Positions 52,311-63,542 of a stretch of DNA of 64,000 bases are shown in pieces; position 1 is the first letter of the stretch, and each line of letters begins with the position of its first letter. The stretch spans positions 1,178,001 through 1,242,000 of the forward strand of contig CAWACR010000003.1 of the NCBI GenBank assembly GCA_963780675.1. The letters run 5' to 3'. The translations under genes were made by a program, and so were the position numbers. Source of the stretch: JAHECE01 sp963780675. GTDB lineage: Bacteria; Actinomycetota; Actinomycetes; Actinomycetales; JAHECE01. A model generated the notes under the pieces. The model was not told where the DNA came from. It worked only from the letters and a program-made list of their open reading frames with translations, and did not search any database.

Positions 52311-53762
52311 TCAGATGCGGGTTTGGGCGGCACATCGTCCGGTACGGACGGCGTCGGCGAGGGCGGCGTGGTCGCGGTCGTTCTGGTCGGCGTAGGCCTC
52401 GGCGAAGTCGGCGAGGGCGCGGTCGAACGTGTCGGTGGCGCCGAGGTAGGAGGCGATCGCGACGCGGTCGCCGGAGCGGGCGTGGGCCCGGGCGAGGGTC
52501 CAGGCGCAGCGGGACCCGTAGAAGCCCATGACGGTCGGGGTCATAGCCGCGGGGTCCCAGGAACCCTTCCAGTCCCGCAGCTGGCGGAAGTAGAACTCGC
52601 GCCGCTGGTCGTCTAGCCCGGTGGTGCGGATCCAGCCGAGGAAGATGTCGCTGCTGGCCTGCATGAGGCGCTGACCCTCCACCACCCGCTGCCCGTGCTG
52701 GTCGTACTCGCTCGCCCCCGCGTACGGCTCCAGGACCGAGACCTGGGCCTCCTTCGCCTGGATGAGCAGGGGGTCGGCGTCGTCCCGGCCGGTCAGCAGG
52801 ATGATCCAAGCCCGGGTCCCGACGCTGCCGACCCCGACGACCTTGCGGGCCATGTGCACGAAGCGGAACTGATCGAGCAGGTGGCGGCGGTCCACCGGCA
52901 GGGTGGCCCGGTACGCGGCGAACATCTCGTGCGTCCAGTCGGTGAACGTCGCCGCCCGCTCGGGGGTCATGAGCTCCTCGATCGGGACGACCAGGGGCGG
53001 GTCGGAGATGATCCGCCGCTCCCCGTCGACCACGTGCGTCAGCCGCGCCAGTGCCTGGGCGGAGTCCTTGGACATCGCCTTGGTCACGACCTTCTGGGTC
53101 TGCGCGGCGGCGCCCTTGTCCAGGGCGGCACGCACACGGGCCGAGCCGGCCTCAACGTCGGCGCGCGAGTACCAGACCGCCATGTTCCCCATGTCGGCGA
53201 ACTCCGCCATCGCCTCCCGGTACCCGGCCGCCGCGGCCATGACCACCTGGCGGCGCTCGGCGTCGGTGAAGCCGTTGTTGCGCCCCGCGATCGCCAAGGA
53301 CGCCGTCAACCGCTTGACGTCCCACTCCCACGGGCCAGGAGCCGTCTCGTCGAAGTCGTTGATATCGAACACCAGCGCCCGCTCGGGGGAACCGAACAGC
53401 CCGAAGTTTGACAGATGCGCGTCCCCGCACGCCTGCACCCGCAGGCCGGACGTCGGCGTCGGCGCGAGGTCCGCTGCCATGATCGCCGCCGCGCCCCGGT
53501 AGAACGCGAACGGGGAGGCGAGCATCCGTCCGTACCGGATCGGCACAAGCTCGGGAACCCGGGTCGCCGCCTGCGCCTCGAGGACCTCGACCGGATCCGC
53601 CCGATCGACCGGCGGCTCCCACGCTCCGAGACTGCTCCTGGGCGCCCTCTTGCGCGCATCCTTGCCGATCTTCGCGCGCTCCGCCGGGCTCAGGTGAATG
53701 CGGGCCGACGGCGTGGCGCTGCCGCGCGGCTGGGTGGGAACGCTGGGGTCCGTCGACGTCAT
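52311..53762 (-). CDS. DUF2252 family protein
   Basis: A 483-residue protein from ATG 53762, intact. Family blocks: RAPRSSLGAWEPPVDRADPV, SPFAFYRGAAAIMAADLAPT, CGDAHLSNFGLFGSPERALV and FDINDFDETAPGPWEWDVKR, which is a kinase-fold loop (HLxNFG and DxNDFD, like HxN...DFD of aminoglycoside-kinase-type folds), then DQFRFVHMARKVVGVGSVGT. DUF2252 proteins are predicted kinase-like enzymes of unknown substrate. Downstream of ppk2 on the same strand, so possibly one transcript with it. Confidence 0.9.
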   Translation of the reverse strand: MTSTDPSVPTQPRGSATPSARIHLSPAERAKIGKDARKRAPRSSLGAWEPPVDRADPVEVLEAQAATRVPELVPIRYGRMLASPFAFYRGAAAIMAADLAPTPTSGLRVQACGDAHLSNFGLFGSPERALVFDINDFDETAPGPWEWDVKRLTASLAIAGRNNGFTDAERRQVVMAAAAGYREAMAEFADMGNMAVWYSRADVEAGSARVRAALDKGAAAQTQKVVTKAMSKDSAQALARLTHVVDGERRIISDPPLVVPIEELMTPERAATFTDWTHEMFAAYRATLPVDRRHLLDQFRFVHMARKVVGVGSVGTRAWIILLTGRDDADPLLIQAKEAQVSVLEPYAGASEYDQHGQRVVEGQRLMQASSDIFLGWIRTTGLDDQRREFYFRQLRDWKGSWDPAAMTPTVMGFYGSRCAWTLARAHARSGDRVAIASYLGATDTFDRALADFAEAYADQNDRDHAALADAVRTGRCAAQTRI

Positions 53763-53946
53763 GGTCCATGTCCTGTTCGGTCTCGGGGTCCTCGCCCCTG
53801 CGGGTGGTCCGGGCGGCGGGGCGCGCACCGAGGGTTCTCGGTCGAGGTGCCCTCGCAGCTGGCGCTGCTCCCCCACTCGGGCGTGGTTCGTGTCTCGTGC
53901 GCGGCTTCTTCCCCGCGGCGGGCGACTCGTTCGATGACGTCCCCGC

Positions 53947-54820
53947 TCAGTACGGGGTCGGGATGTACCGCAGCGGCCGGTGCGGCTCCACGTAGTCGCC
54001 GGCCTCCTGACGCTCGGGCAGGGTGACGTCCCGCCCGGGCAGCGGCTCGTACGGGACCTGGCTGAGCAGGTGGCTGATGATGTTGAGCCGGCCACGCTTC
54101 TTGTCGTTCGGTGTCGGCGACGTACCAGGGCGCCCACGCGGTGTCGGTCGCGGCGAGCATCGCGTCCCGGGCGCGGGAGTAGTCGTACCAGCGGCTGTAG
54201 GACTTCAGGTCCATGTCGGTCAGCTTCCAGACCTTGCGCGGGTCGTCGATCCGACTCTCGAGCCGCCTGGTCTGCTCCTCGGCGCTGACCTCGAGCCAGT
54301 ACTTGACCAGGATGATGCCGGAGTCGACCATCGCCTTCTCGACCGCCGGCGTCATGGTCGAGGAACCGCTCGGTCTGCTCCGGGGTGCAGAAGCCCATCA
54401 CCCGCTCGACACCGGCGCGGTTGTACCAGCTGCGGTCGAAGATGACGACCTCGCCGGCCGCCGGGAAGTGCGAGATGTAGCGCTGGACGTACATCTGCGA
54501 CTTCTCGCGCTCGGTCGGCGCGGGCAGCGCGACCACCCGGAACACGCGCGGGCTGACCCGCTCGGTGATGCGCTTGATCGTGCCGCCCTTGCCGGCGGTG
54601 TCGCGACCCTCGAACACGATGCAGACCTTGGCGCCGGTGGCCTTGACCCACTCCTGCATCGCGACCAGCTCCGCCTGCAGCGTCGCCAGCTCGGCCTCGT
54701 ACTCCTTGCGCCGCAGCTTCGCCGCCGGCCGGTCGGTGCCGCCGCCTCGACGGCGCGCCGCTCCCTTCGTTGCCCGTGTTCTTGCCTGTCCTTGTTCTCG
54801 CCGTCCTTCTTCTTGGACAT
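53947..54820 (-). pseudogene. ppk2: Polyphosphate kinase 2, frameshifted
   Basis: All parts of a class I PPK2 of about 290 residues are present in three frames: a charged N-terminus (MSKKKDGENKDRQEHG), the Walker A region KVCIVFEGRDTAGKGGTIKR, VVIFDRSWYNRAGVERVMGF (Walker B), SGIILVKYWLEVSAEEQTRR, YSRWYDYSRARDAMLAATDT, and the end DYVEPHRPLRYIPTPY. Breaks near 54745, 54355 and 54120 each need one base. PPK2 makes GTP or ATP from polyphosphate. Similarity is undisturbed on both sides of each break, so sequence error is likely. It follows the P-type ATPase gene directly. Confidence 0.88.
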
Positions 54821-54873
54821 GTCCCCGACCTCCGATCGGTCTACCGGCTCGAGGTCACAGTCCGCCGGCGCGC

Positions 54874-57677
54874 TCAACCCGGCGGCACCGGCGAGGGCGC
54901 GCTGCGGGGCGAGGGCGCGCTGCGGGTCGACCGTGAACGCAGCCGGGATGCGCCGGCGCCGGACCCACTTGCTGACCTCGATGACGAGCGGAAGCAGCAG
55001 GGCGAGCCCGACGCACGCCAGCCACTCGCGCTCCGGTGAGCGAGACGGTCATGAGCGCCCTCTGCAGGCCAGGCAGCTCGGTGGCGAGGAAGAGCGGCCG
55101 CCACGGGCACGATCGAGATACCCGCCGCCTTGAGGACCGGTGCGACGAGGCCGCCGGTGGGGTCGCGGCGGTTGGTCAGGGCGTTGAAGACCGTGCCGAG
55201 CCCCATCACGACGAACGTCATGGTCATCGACACGCTGGCGACATCCGTGCTCGGCTCGTCCGGGCCCGCAACGAGCGGCATGAAGGCGGCGAGGAACAGG
55301 ACCGCGCCGTAGAGCGACCCAGAACGTATCGCGCCGCGGTTGGTGATCGGCAACTTCGGGTCCCGCGGCGGTCGGCTCATGACGTCCGGGTCGCCCGGGT
55401 CGACCGCGATGACGACGACGCCGGCCACGGTGACGAAGAACAGCAGGAACAGCACCATCGACGGCGTCAGCGCGACGCCGTCGTTGATGTTGAACGCGGT
55501 GGCCGCGACGAAGAGCATGACGAGCGAGAGCAGCTGGGTCATCTGGTAGCGGATGTAGGAGACGACCTTGTCGTAGACGCGGCGGCCGAGCTCGACGGCG
55601 TGGACGAGTGTCCCGAAGTTGTCGTCGGTGAGGATCATCCGGGCGGCCTGCTTGGTGACCTCGCTGCCGCTGCCCATCGCGACGCCGATGTCGGCCTGCT
55701 TGAGCGCGGCGGCGTCGTTGACCGCGTCGCCGGTCATGGCGACGACGAGCGCCCGTCCTCCTGCATCACCCGCGCCAGGCGCAGCTTGTCCTCCGGCGTC
55801 ACCCGACCGAAGACGTGCAGCCGGGGCAGACGGGCGCTTCAGCTCGTCGTCGGACATCGCCTGCGAGTTCGGTGCCGCTGATGGCGCCCGGGCCCGAGGC
55901 CGAGCATCTCGCCGATCGCGCCGGCGGTCACCGCGTGGTCGCCCGGTGATCATGCGGACGTCGATGCCGGCCCGCAGGGCGATCGTCGACGGCGACCTTC
56001 GACGACGGGCGCAGCGGGTCGATGATCCCGACGAGCCCGACGAACGAGAGGTCGTGAACGAGAGACATCGGGTCGGCCGACCCGGCCTCGAACTCGTCCT
56101 CGCTCACGAACGCGCGCGGCGAACGCGAGGACCCGCAGGCCCTTCTCGCCCATCCGCTCGTTGGCGGCGTCGATCGTTCCGCGGGCCTCGGCGATCGGCA
56201 CCTGGTCGCTGAGCGGCCCGCCCGACTCGGTGCACCGGGCGAGCACGACGTCGGGGCCGCCCTTGACGAGCTGGACGACGCGCTCCGCCCCGTCGATGGT
56301 CACCCGGTGGAAGGTCGCCATGAACTTGTAGTCGGAGTCGAACGGGACCTCGGCCAGGCGCGGGTAGGCGCGGCGCGTCTCCTCGGCGTCGACGCCGAGC
56401 TTGGCGGCGAGGACGACGAGCGCGGCCTCGGTCGGGTCGCCGACGACGTCGCCGTCGTCGGAGACGGTCGCGTCGGAGTCGAGGACCAGGCCGAGCGCAA
56501 GGCGGGTGAAGTCGGGAACGGGTACGGCGGCGACCGAGCGGATCGGTGCCGGACTTCTCGTAGCCTTCGCCACCGACCGTGAACCACGAGCAGTTCGCGT
56601 AGATCGTCGAGACCATCATCTGGTTCAGCGTCAGCGTGCCGGTCTTGTCCGAGTTGATCACACTCGTCGCGCCGAGGGTCTCGACGTCGGTGAGGTTCTT
56701 CACCACGGCCTTCGCCTCGGCCAGCTGCTTCGCGCCCATGCGACAGCAGGCCGGAGACGAACGCCGGCAGGCCTGTCGGGATCGCCGAGATCGCCATCGC
56801 CGTGCCCAGCAGCAGGAGCTCGCTGACCGGCATGCCGCGGACCAGGCCGACGACCACGATGAAGGCGACCGCTGTCCACGCGATGATGCCGATCACCTTG
56901 GTCAGGGAGTCGAGTTCGCGCTGGAGCGGCGAACGGCTCCGCGTCACCGAGGTCAGCATCGTGGCGATCTGACCCATCTGGGTGTTCATGCCCGTGGCGG
57001 TGACCACCATCGACGCGGTGCCGCGGGTCACCGAGGTGTTCTGGAACAGCATGTTCGTGCGGTCGCCCAGGGCCACGTCGCCGCCGGGCAGCGCCCCGCC
57101 GTCCTTCGGCACCGGCGCGCTCTCGCCCGGTCAGCGCGGCCTCCTGCGCTTCCAGGGTCGCCGAGCGCAGGATCCGTCCGTCCGCGGGGACGAGGTCTCC
57201 GGCCTCGACCTGAACCACGTCGCCCGGCACCACGTCGGAGGCCGGGACGAGGACGAGTTGCCCGCCCCGCACCACCTTCGCCTGCGGCACCTGGAGGTTC
57301 GACAGGGCGTCGACGCTCGCCCGGGCCTTCAGCTCCTGGCGGGAACCGAGCACCACGTTCAGGAGGATGAGCAGGGCCACGATGATGCCGGTGGACACCT
57401 CGCCGATCAGGAAGCTGACGATCGAGACGGCGACGAGCATGAGGTTCATCGGGTCCCGCAGCTGCTGCAGGGCCACCGCGGCGATCGACGGCGGCGTCTC
57501 GCCCTTGATGGTGTTGGGCCCATACGTCGCCAGCCGGTTCGCGGCCTCCGGCGAGGTCAGGCCCCGGACCGTGTCCGAGCCCAGGGCGCCGACGACGGCC
57601 GCCGCCGCCTGCGCATACGGAGCGGGAACGTCCGGGCCCCCACGCCCTGGGGTACCGCTCGGCTTGGTCTCGCTCAT
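54874..57677 (-). pseudogene. P-type cation ATPase, multiple frameshifts
   Basis: A P2-type ATPase of about 930 residues starts at ATG 57677, nine bases after AGGAGGG. In order: cation-ATPase N-domain (GLTSPEAANRLATYGPNTIK), helices, actuator loop with VEAGDLVPADGRIL and ALTG, helix 4 with AISAIPTGLPAFVSGLLS, VINSDKTGTLTLNQMMVSTI, nucleotide domain VVQLVKGGPDVVLARCTES, hinge VVAMTGDAVNDAAALKQADI, and C-terminal helices ending WVRRRR. At least six one-base shifts separate these blocks, including one extra G in a GGG run in the TGES region. The ion is uncertain. After the last helix the frame runs without stop into the ppk2 ATG. Confidence 0.82.
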
Positions 57678-57942
57678 GACTGCCATCCCTCCTGGGCGGA
57701 TCGCACCTCAGCCCACCGGCACGATGTCCCCGCTCGCCGAACCTTTCCGCCGCCGGCGCCGCGCGTGGCGCAACCACCGCCACACCCGGACCGAACGAAC
57801 GCCAGCCCGATCCTCGCGGTGCGCCCCACCCGGAGCCATCCCCCCAACCGTATGAATGGGCGCTGGCCGATCCGGCCTGCTCGAGGTTCGGGCTCCGCGA
57901 GAAGCGGACCCGCAGGAGCCCGGAAATGGCGCGCGAGCAGCC

Positions 57943-59883
57943 CTAGGCCCGCCGCGCAGCACTCCCGGCGCCGCGAACGACATCCCGTGCCCGGATGAGT
58001 TCGGCGACGGACCACGCCTGGAACGGGCAGCCGGTCGCGGCATGCGGGGCGTCGCCGTCGGCGGTCTCGGAGACGGATCCGAGGCCGTACTCGGCGAGAT
58101 GGAGCTCGAGGCCGCCGAGGAGCCCGCTGGTCAGGCCACCGGAACGGAGAACGGCGTCGACGTACGGGCCGATGAGCCAGGGCCACACGGTCCCCTGGTG
58201 GTAGACGGCGTCGCGTTCCGCGGGGCCGCCACGGTGGCGGCCCCGGTAGTCGGGGTCGCGGGGCGAGAGCGCGCGCAGACCGACGGACGTGGCCAGCTCA
58301 GAGCGGCAGGCGTCGACGATGCGCGCCACCTCCGCAGGTTGGTTCACGGGTCCGTACGGCAGCGAGGCGGCGAGCAACTGGTTCGGGCGCAGTTCCCGGT
58401 GCACGGTCCCGGACGGGCTGATCGAGTCGGGCAGGCCCACGTCGTCAGCGGCGAAGAGGTGCGCGAATGAGGAGACGGCCTGCGTGCGTAGGGCCTCCCA
58501 CTCGTGGGCGTCACGCCCGACCCTGGTCAGCAGGTCGACGGCGACTCCCAGACCGTTGATCCACAGCGCCTGGACCTCGACCGGGTAACCCGCGCGTGGG
58601 GTGATCGGCCGGCCGTCGACGCGGGCGTCCATCCACGTGAGCGCCCAGCCCTCGGCCCCACCGTGAAGCAGGCCCGTGCTGGGATCGACGCCGATGCCGA
58701 ACCGCGTCCCGTCCCGGTGCCACGCGAGGATCGCCAGGATGGTGTCGGCGAGTTTGGCGGGCAGGTCGAGGTCACCGAGGCGCGCGACGTGCCGACCGAG
58801 GGCGTGCAGGAACCACAGCGTCCCGTCGATGGTGTTGTACTCGAGGGTGCCGACGTCCGCGGTGTTGGCGAGCATGCCCTCCGAGACGGTGCGGGCCGCA
58901 CGCAGCAGGACCGACCGGCCCTCTTCGGCACGCCCCGTGCACAGGAACAACCCTTCGTAGGACGTGAACAGGTCGCGGGACCACTCCCCGAACCACGGGT
59001 AGCCGGCCACAGCCGCGGGTCCGCTGGGGGTGTCGACCACGAAGTGGTCCGCGGCGACGGCCAGGATCCGGTCCACGTCGTCGCGGGCACCGGCGCGCAC
59101 CGCCAGTTCCACGGCCCGCGCCCGGGCGGCCGCGACGATCGCCGCGGCGTCGGGTGCCTCACCGGCGCGCCCGGTGCCCGCGGTGATGCCCAACGCCTGT
59201 CCCGCGACGAGGTCGGCCCGGAAGACTCCCGCCGCCCAGACATCCTCGCCTGAGCCCAGACCCCGGGCCGCCTCCTCGCGGTGGAACACCCCGCGGTACC
59301 ACGCCCCGCCGGGTGCGAAGCCGGGCCCGTCCACGCGGTAGGACGACTCGAACACGAATCCCGAAGACGTGGGCTCGACGGCGGGCTCCGCCCAGGCGAA
59401 CCGGTCCCCGTGCTGGTCGCGCCACGTGCACAGGGGCGTGACCTCGAGCCCCGCCTGGCCGGCGACCACCCGGTGGACGACCCCGACGGTCGAGGTGCCG
59501 TGTGCCATGGCCACCTCGACCTCGACCTGCACGGCGCCGAGGTCGTAGCGCCACCGCGGGACCCCGTCGTCGAGGTCGAAGCTCGCCAGGTGCTCGTGCC
59601 CGCGCGGGGCGACGGCGCCTCCGGCCCACTCGTGGGTCGCCAGCGGGATCCGCCGGTCGCCGATGACGACGACGACGTCGAGCCCGGCCAGGCCGAGCAT
59701 CCGGGATGCCCCCGCCGGTGCCGTAGCCGTCACGAGCAGCCCGTGGTACCTGCGGGTGCGCAGTCCGGCCACGGTGCCGCAGGCGTACCCGCCGAGGCCG
59801 TCGGTCACGAGCCACTCGCGCCTCGCGGCCTCCTCGAGGGACCCGCAGACGCCCCGCCCGAACGCGATCCGCAGGCCGGCCAT
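57943..59883 (-). CDS. Glycogen-debranching-type enzyme (GDE/amylo-alpha-1,6-glucosidase family)
   Basis: A 646-residue protein with an N-terminal sandwich domain (REWLVTDGLGGYACGTVAGL, then RTRRYHGLLVTATAP, the family signature) and a C-terminal (alpha/alpha)6 barrel: AGYPWFGEWSRDLFTSYEGL, ANTADVGTLEYNTIDGTLWF and AVYHQGTVWPWLIGPYVDAV. These are the GDE_C motifs with acidic residues in the cleft (EWSRD, YHQGTVWPW). It hydrolyses alpha-1,6 branches or related glucans in the cytoplasm; there is no signal peptide. ATG 59883 overlaps the stop of the glucosidase gene (TGATG), so the two are coupled. Intact over its full length. Confidence 0.9.
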   Translation of the reverse strand: MAGLRIAFGRGVCGSLEEAARREWLVTDGLGGYACGTVAGLRTRRYHGLLVTATAPAGASRMLGLAGLDVVVVIGDRRIPLATHEWAGGAVAPRGHEHLASFDLDDGVPRWRYDLGAVQVEVEVAMAHGTSTVGVVHRVVAGQAGLEVTPLCTWRDQHGDRFAWAEPAVEPTSSGFVFESSYRVDGPGFAPGGAWYRGVFHREEAARGLGSGEDVWAAGVFRADLVAGQALGITAGTGRAGEAPDAAAIVAAARARAVELAVRAGARDDVDRILAVAADHFVVDTPSGPAAVAGYPWFGEWSRDLFTSYEGLFLCTGRAEEGRSVLLRAARTVSEGMLANTADVGTLEYNTIDGTLWFLHALGRHVARLGDLDLPAKLADTILAILAWHRDGTRFGIGVDPSTGLLHGGAEGWALTWMDARVDGRPITPRAGYPVEVQALWINGLGVAVDLLTRVGRDAHEWEALRTQAVSSFAHLFAADDVGLPDSISPSGTVHRELRPNQLLAASLPYGPVNQPAEVARIVDACRSELATSVGLRALSPRDPDYRGRHRGGPAERDAVYHQGTVWPWLIGPYVDAVLRSGGLTSGLLGGLELHLAEYGLGSVSETADGDAPHAATGCPFQAWSVAELIRARDVVRGAGSAARRA

Positions 59884-62554
59884 CAGCTGGTCCAGAGCCC
59901 GGTCGTATCGGCCGCGAACGGGTCGGGACGGCAGATCAGGTCGGCCACCAGCCCGGTCCACCCCGTCTGGTGGGTGGCGCCCAACCCGGCGCCGTCGTCC
60001 CCGTGGAAGTACTCGTTGAAGGTGACGTTGTCCCGCCAACGCGGGTCGTCCTGCAGCTTGGCGACCCACCCGTGGCAGGGCCGCCGCCCGTCGGGTCCGC
60101 GCAGGAACAGCGAGATGAGCCGGCGGCGCAGGTCGTCCGCGCACCCGGCCAGGCTGGCGCTCCGGCCACTGCCCGTGGGGTACTCGATCTCGTGGCCCGC
60201 CCCGAGGGCCTGGCCGTTGCGCTGGAGGCTTCGCACGAGGAGGTAGTTCACGGGCATCCACACCGGTCCGCGCCAGTTGGAGTTGCCGCCGAACATCCCG
60301 GTGGAGGACTCGGCGGGCTCGTAGTCGACAGAGACCACCGTTCCTGACAGGTCGAACCGGACGGGATGGTCCTTGTGGTGCTTGGACAGCGCCCGCAACC
60401 CGTACGGGGAGAGGAACTCGTCCTCGTCGAAGACACGGCGAAGCACCCGGCGGCCGTCCCCGGCCGGGATCACGCCGAGGGCGAGCCGGTCGCCGCCGCT
60501 GCCCGGGAGCACCCGTCCGCGCCCCTGGGCGAGCGTCTCGGCGTCGAACCGTCCCCGGTAGGAGGCGAAGCGCTTCTGCAGGGTGCCCAGGGGCCCCAGG
60601 ATCTCCGGGCCCAGCACCACGGTCGTCATGAGCGGCAGGACACCGACGATCGACCGGACCTTGATGGGGAGCGCCGCCCCGTCAGGGGTGTGCAGCACGT
60701 CGTAGAAGAACCCGTCCTCCTCGTCCCACAGGCCCTGGGAGCGCATGGCGTCGATGATCAAGGTGAAGTGCTCGATGAACTTGACCTGGATGTCGGTCCA
60801 CACGTCGTCCTCGACGGCCAGGACCTTGGCCATCTGCAGGAGGGTGATGGCGTAGAACGCCATCCACGTGGTGCCGTCCGCCTGCTCCAGGCGGGCGCCC
60901 GCCGGCAGGTTCGAGCGGTCGACGGCGCTGACGTTGTCCAGCCCGAGGAAGCCGCCGGAGAAGACGTGGTCGCCCTCCGGGTCGATCCGATTGACCCACC
61001 AGGTGAAGTTGACGAGCAGCTTGGGCAGCAGGCGGGCCAGGAACGCGTGGTCCCTGCGTCCGTCGATCTCCCACACGTGCAGCGCCGCCCAGGCGTGCAC
61101 CGGCGGGTTGACGTCGCCGAACGCCCACTCGTAGGCGGGTATCGCCCCGTTGGGGTGCTGGAACCACTCGCGGCCCATGGCGAGGAGCTGGTACTTCGCG
61201 AACGCCGGGTCGATGTGGGCCAGGGCGATGGTGTGGAACGCCAGGTCCCAGGCGGCGAACCACGGGTACTCCCACGGGTCCGGCATCGAGAGGATGTCTC
61301 GGGCGTCCATGTGGGTCCAGGCCGCATTCCGGCCCGTCCGCCGCTGCGGCGGGGGTGGCGGCTGGGTCGGGTCACCGTCTAGCCAGCGCTTGACGTCGTA
61401 GCAGTAGAACTGCTTGCCCCAGATCATCCCGGCGAACGCCTGACGCGCCACCAGGCGCCTCGTCCTCGCTCGCGCTTGCGGGGATCACCTCGCCGTAGAA
61501 CTCGTCTGCCTCGGCGCGGCGCGCCGCGAGGACCTCATCGAACCCGGTGCCGAACGCCGGCGACGACGACGGTGGGCGCAAGCGCACGCGCACCACTTGC
61601 GTCTCGCCCGGCTCGACCTCCAGGCGGTACCACGCGGCGGCCTTGGTCCCCGCGCCGTCGGGGTTGACCGTCGCCGCCCCGGCGACCACGTCGGTCGTTG
61701 ATGCCGTCCTTCGGGAACGCGGGCGAGTCCGCCGAGCCGAACACGCGGCCCGTGTTGGTCTCGTTCTCGCAGAACAACAAGTCCGGCGCCGATCCGTCCG
61801 GCGCGACGTCCACGTCCCATTCCAGCTCACCGAGGTCTGGGTGTCCGAGCGCCACCCGGTCGGCTCCGGCGGCCTGGAGCACCGGGCGGTCCACACCGGG
61901 CTCCCACGACCAGGTGTTGCGGAACCACAGATGGGGCAGCACGTGCAGCGCCGCTCGTTCCGGTCCGGCGTTCGTGACCCGGATCTCCATGAGCAGGTCG
62001 TGCGGGTCGGCCTTGGCGTGCACGACGTCGACCACCCAGTACCGGTCGTCGTCGAAGACACCCGTGTCGAGGAGCTCGTACTCGCCCTGGCTCTGGTCGC
62101 GCCGACCGTTCTCGGCCACGAGGTCGCCGTAGGGGAACTCGGCCTGCGGGTAGTGGTAGCGCCACTGCAGCCACGCATGGCTGGGGAGGGCGTCGAGGTA
62201 CCACCAGTACTCCTTGGCGTCCTCACCGTGGTTGCCTTCGGGCCCGGCGAGGCCGAACATCCGCTCCTTCAGGATCGGGTCGCGCCCGTTCCACAACGCC
62301 AGCGCCATGCACAGGTTCTGCCCGACGTCGCTGATGCCGGCCATGCCGTCCTCACCCCAGCGATAGGCGCGAGAGCGGGCGTGATCGTGCGGGAAGTACT
62401 CCCACGCCGTGCCGTTCGGGCTGTAGTCCTCCCGGACCGTGCCCCACGCCCGTTCGGACAGGTACGGGCCCCAGTGATACCAGGGTGTCGCCTCGGGCAG
62501 CCCGTCCTCGGGGTGCCCGAAGGAATCCACTCGCTGACGTTCTGCGCCGCTCAT
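59883..62554 (-). CDS. MGH1-type (GH63-like) glucosidase, frameshifted
   Basis: About 890 residues in three frames. N-terminus from ATG 62554: YHWGPYLSERAWGTVREDYS, then YRWGEDGMAGISDVGQNLCM, typical of bacterial GH63-like glucosidases; a beta-domain to about residue 370; then the barrel: GMIWGKQFYCYDVKRWLDGD, MPDPWEYPWFAAWDLAFHTI with the acid/base region, SGGFLGLDNVSAVDRSN and NSNWRGPVWMPVNYLLV. Breaks lie near 61690 and 61465. The acidic cleft residues of the family are kept. It probably removes glucose from alpha-linked oligosaccharides such as mannosylglycerate- or trehalose-type substrates; specificity is not readable. Confidence 0.85.
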
Positions 62555-62572
62555 CGGGCGCTCCTCTTCTGG

Positions 62573-63541
62573 CTAGACAACGTGGTAGCTGCTGGTCGAA
62601 CGCCCGAACGCGCTGGTGACCGTGTGCCACCACGTGGGATCGGGGACGAACGGGGCGGCCGGCCGGCCGACGGCCCCCGGAGCGAGGCGGTAGACGAGGC
62701 CCGCGGCGGGCTCGGCCCGGCGCTGCTCCTCGCTCCAGCCCTCGGTCGCGGTGGTGACGTAGAGCCGGTCCAGACCGGGTCCTGCGAAGGCGCAGCACGT
62801 CGACTGCGCGGCCGGGACGGCGAACACCTCGCGCAGGGCGCCGTCGGGCGTGTAGTGGTGGACCCGCCCACCGCCCCAGATCGCGACCCACAGGTCACCG
62901 GTGGCGTCCACGGTCATCCCGTCGGGCGCCCCGACGTCGTCGGGCACGGTGATCAGGACGCGCCGGTCGGAAATGGTGCCCCGCTCGCCGTCGAACGCGA
63001 AGGCGTAGACCACCCCGGGGATGCTGTCGACCAGGTACATCGTGGCGCCGTCGAGGCTCCAGCCCACCCCGTTGGGGATGGTCAGGCCGTCGAGGACCTG
63101 CTCGATGCGTCCGGCTCCGTCCAACCGGAAGAGCGCACCGCCACCGCGGCGATGATCATCGGCAAGGGACCCGGCCCAGAACCTCCCGCGGGAGTCGCAG
63201 GCGCCGTCGTTCATCCGGGTGCCGGGCGGGGACACCTCGGCGATGGTCTGATGGGTGCCGTCCGGGGCCAGGTGGACGAAGCGCCGCCCGGCGCCGAGCA
63301 GCCAGCCGTCGTCGCCCTCGATGGGCGCGATCATCCCGACGGTCCACGGCAGTTCGTAGACGTGCACGGGTCGCAGCCCGCCGTCGTCTTCGATGGCATC
63401 CCGGTAGACCCGGCCGGCGAGGATGTCCACCCGAAGCAGTTCGCCCCGGCGCTCGTCCCAGCGCACTCCCTCGCCGAGCTGTGTCTGCTCGCTCGTGCAC
63501 GCGACGGCTGCGCCGCCCGGTGCGCGCTCGCCGGCCGCCAT
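62573..63541 (-). CDS. SMP-30/gluconolactonase/LRE family protein
   Basis: A 322-residue six-bladed propeller. The metal and substrate sites are visible: TQLGEGVRWDERRGELLRVD (first Glu), RMNDGACDSRGRFWAGSL (Asn/Asp), GLTIPNGVGWSLDGATMYLV and VGAPDGMTVDATGDLWVAIW (Asn and Asp ligands). Family enzymes open sugar lactones with a divalent metal. It begins one base after the stop of the glucose-dehydrogenase-like gene, an obvious pair: the dehydrogenase makes the lactone, this enzyme opens it. Intact. Confidence 0.92.
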   Translation of the reverse strand: MAAGERAPGGAAVACTSEQTQLGEGVRWDERRGELLRVDILAGRVYRDAIEDDGGLRPVHVYELPWTVGMIAPIEGDDGWLLGAGRRFVHLAPDGTHQTIAEVSPPGTRMNDGACDSRGRFWAGSLADDHRRGGGALFRLDGAGRIEQVLDGLTIPNGVGWSLDGATMYLVDSIPGVVYAFAFDGERGTISDRRVLITVPDDVGAPDGMTVDATGDLWVAIWGGGRVHHYTPDGALREVFAVPAAQSTCCAFAGPGLDRLYVTTATEGWSEEQRRAEPAAGLVYRLAPGAVGRPAAPFVPDPTWWHTVTSAFGRSTSSYHVV

Positions 63542-63542
63542 C

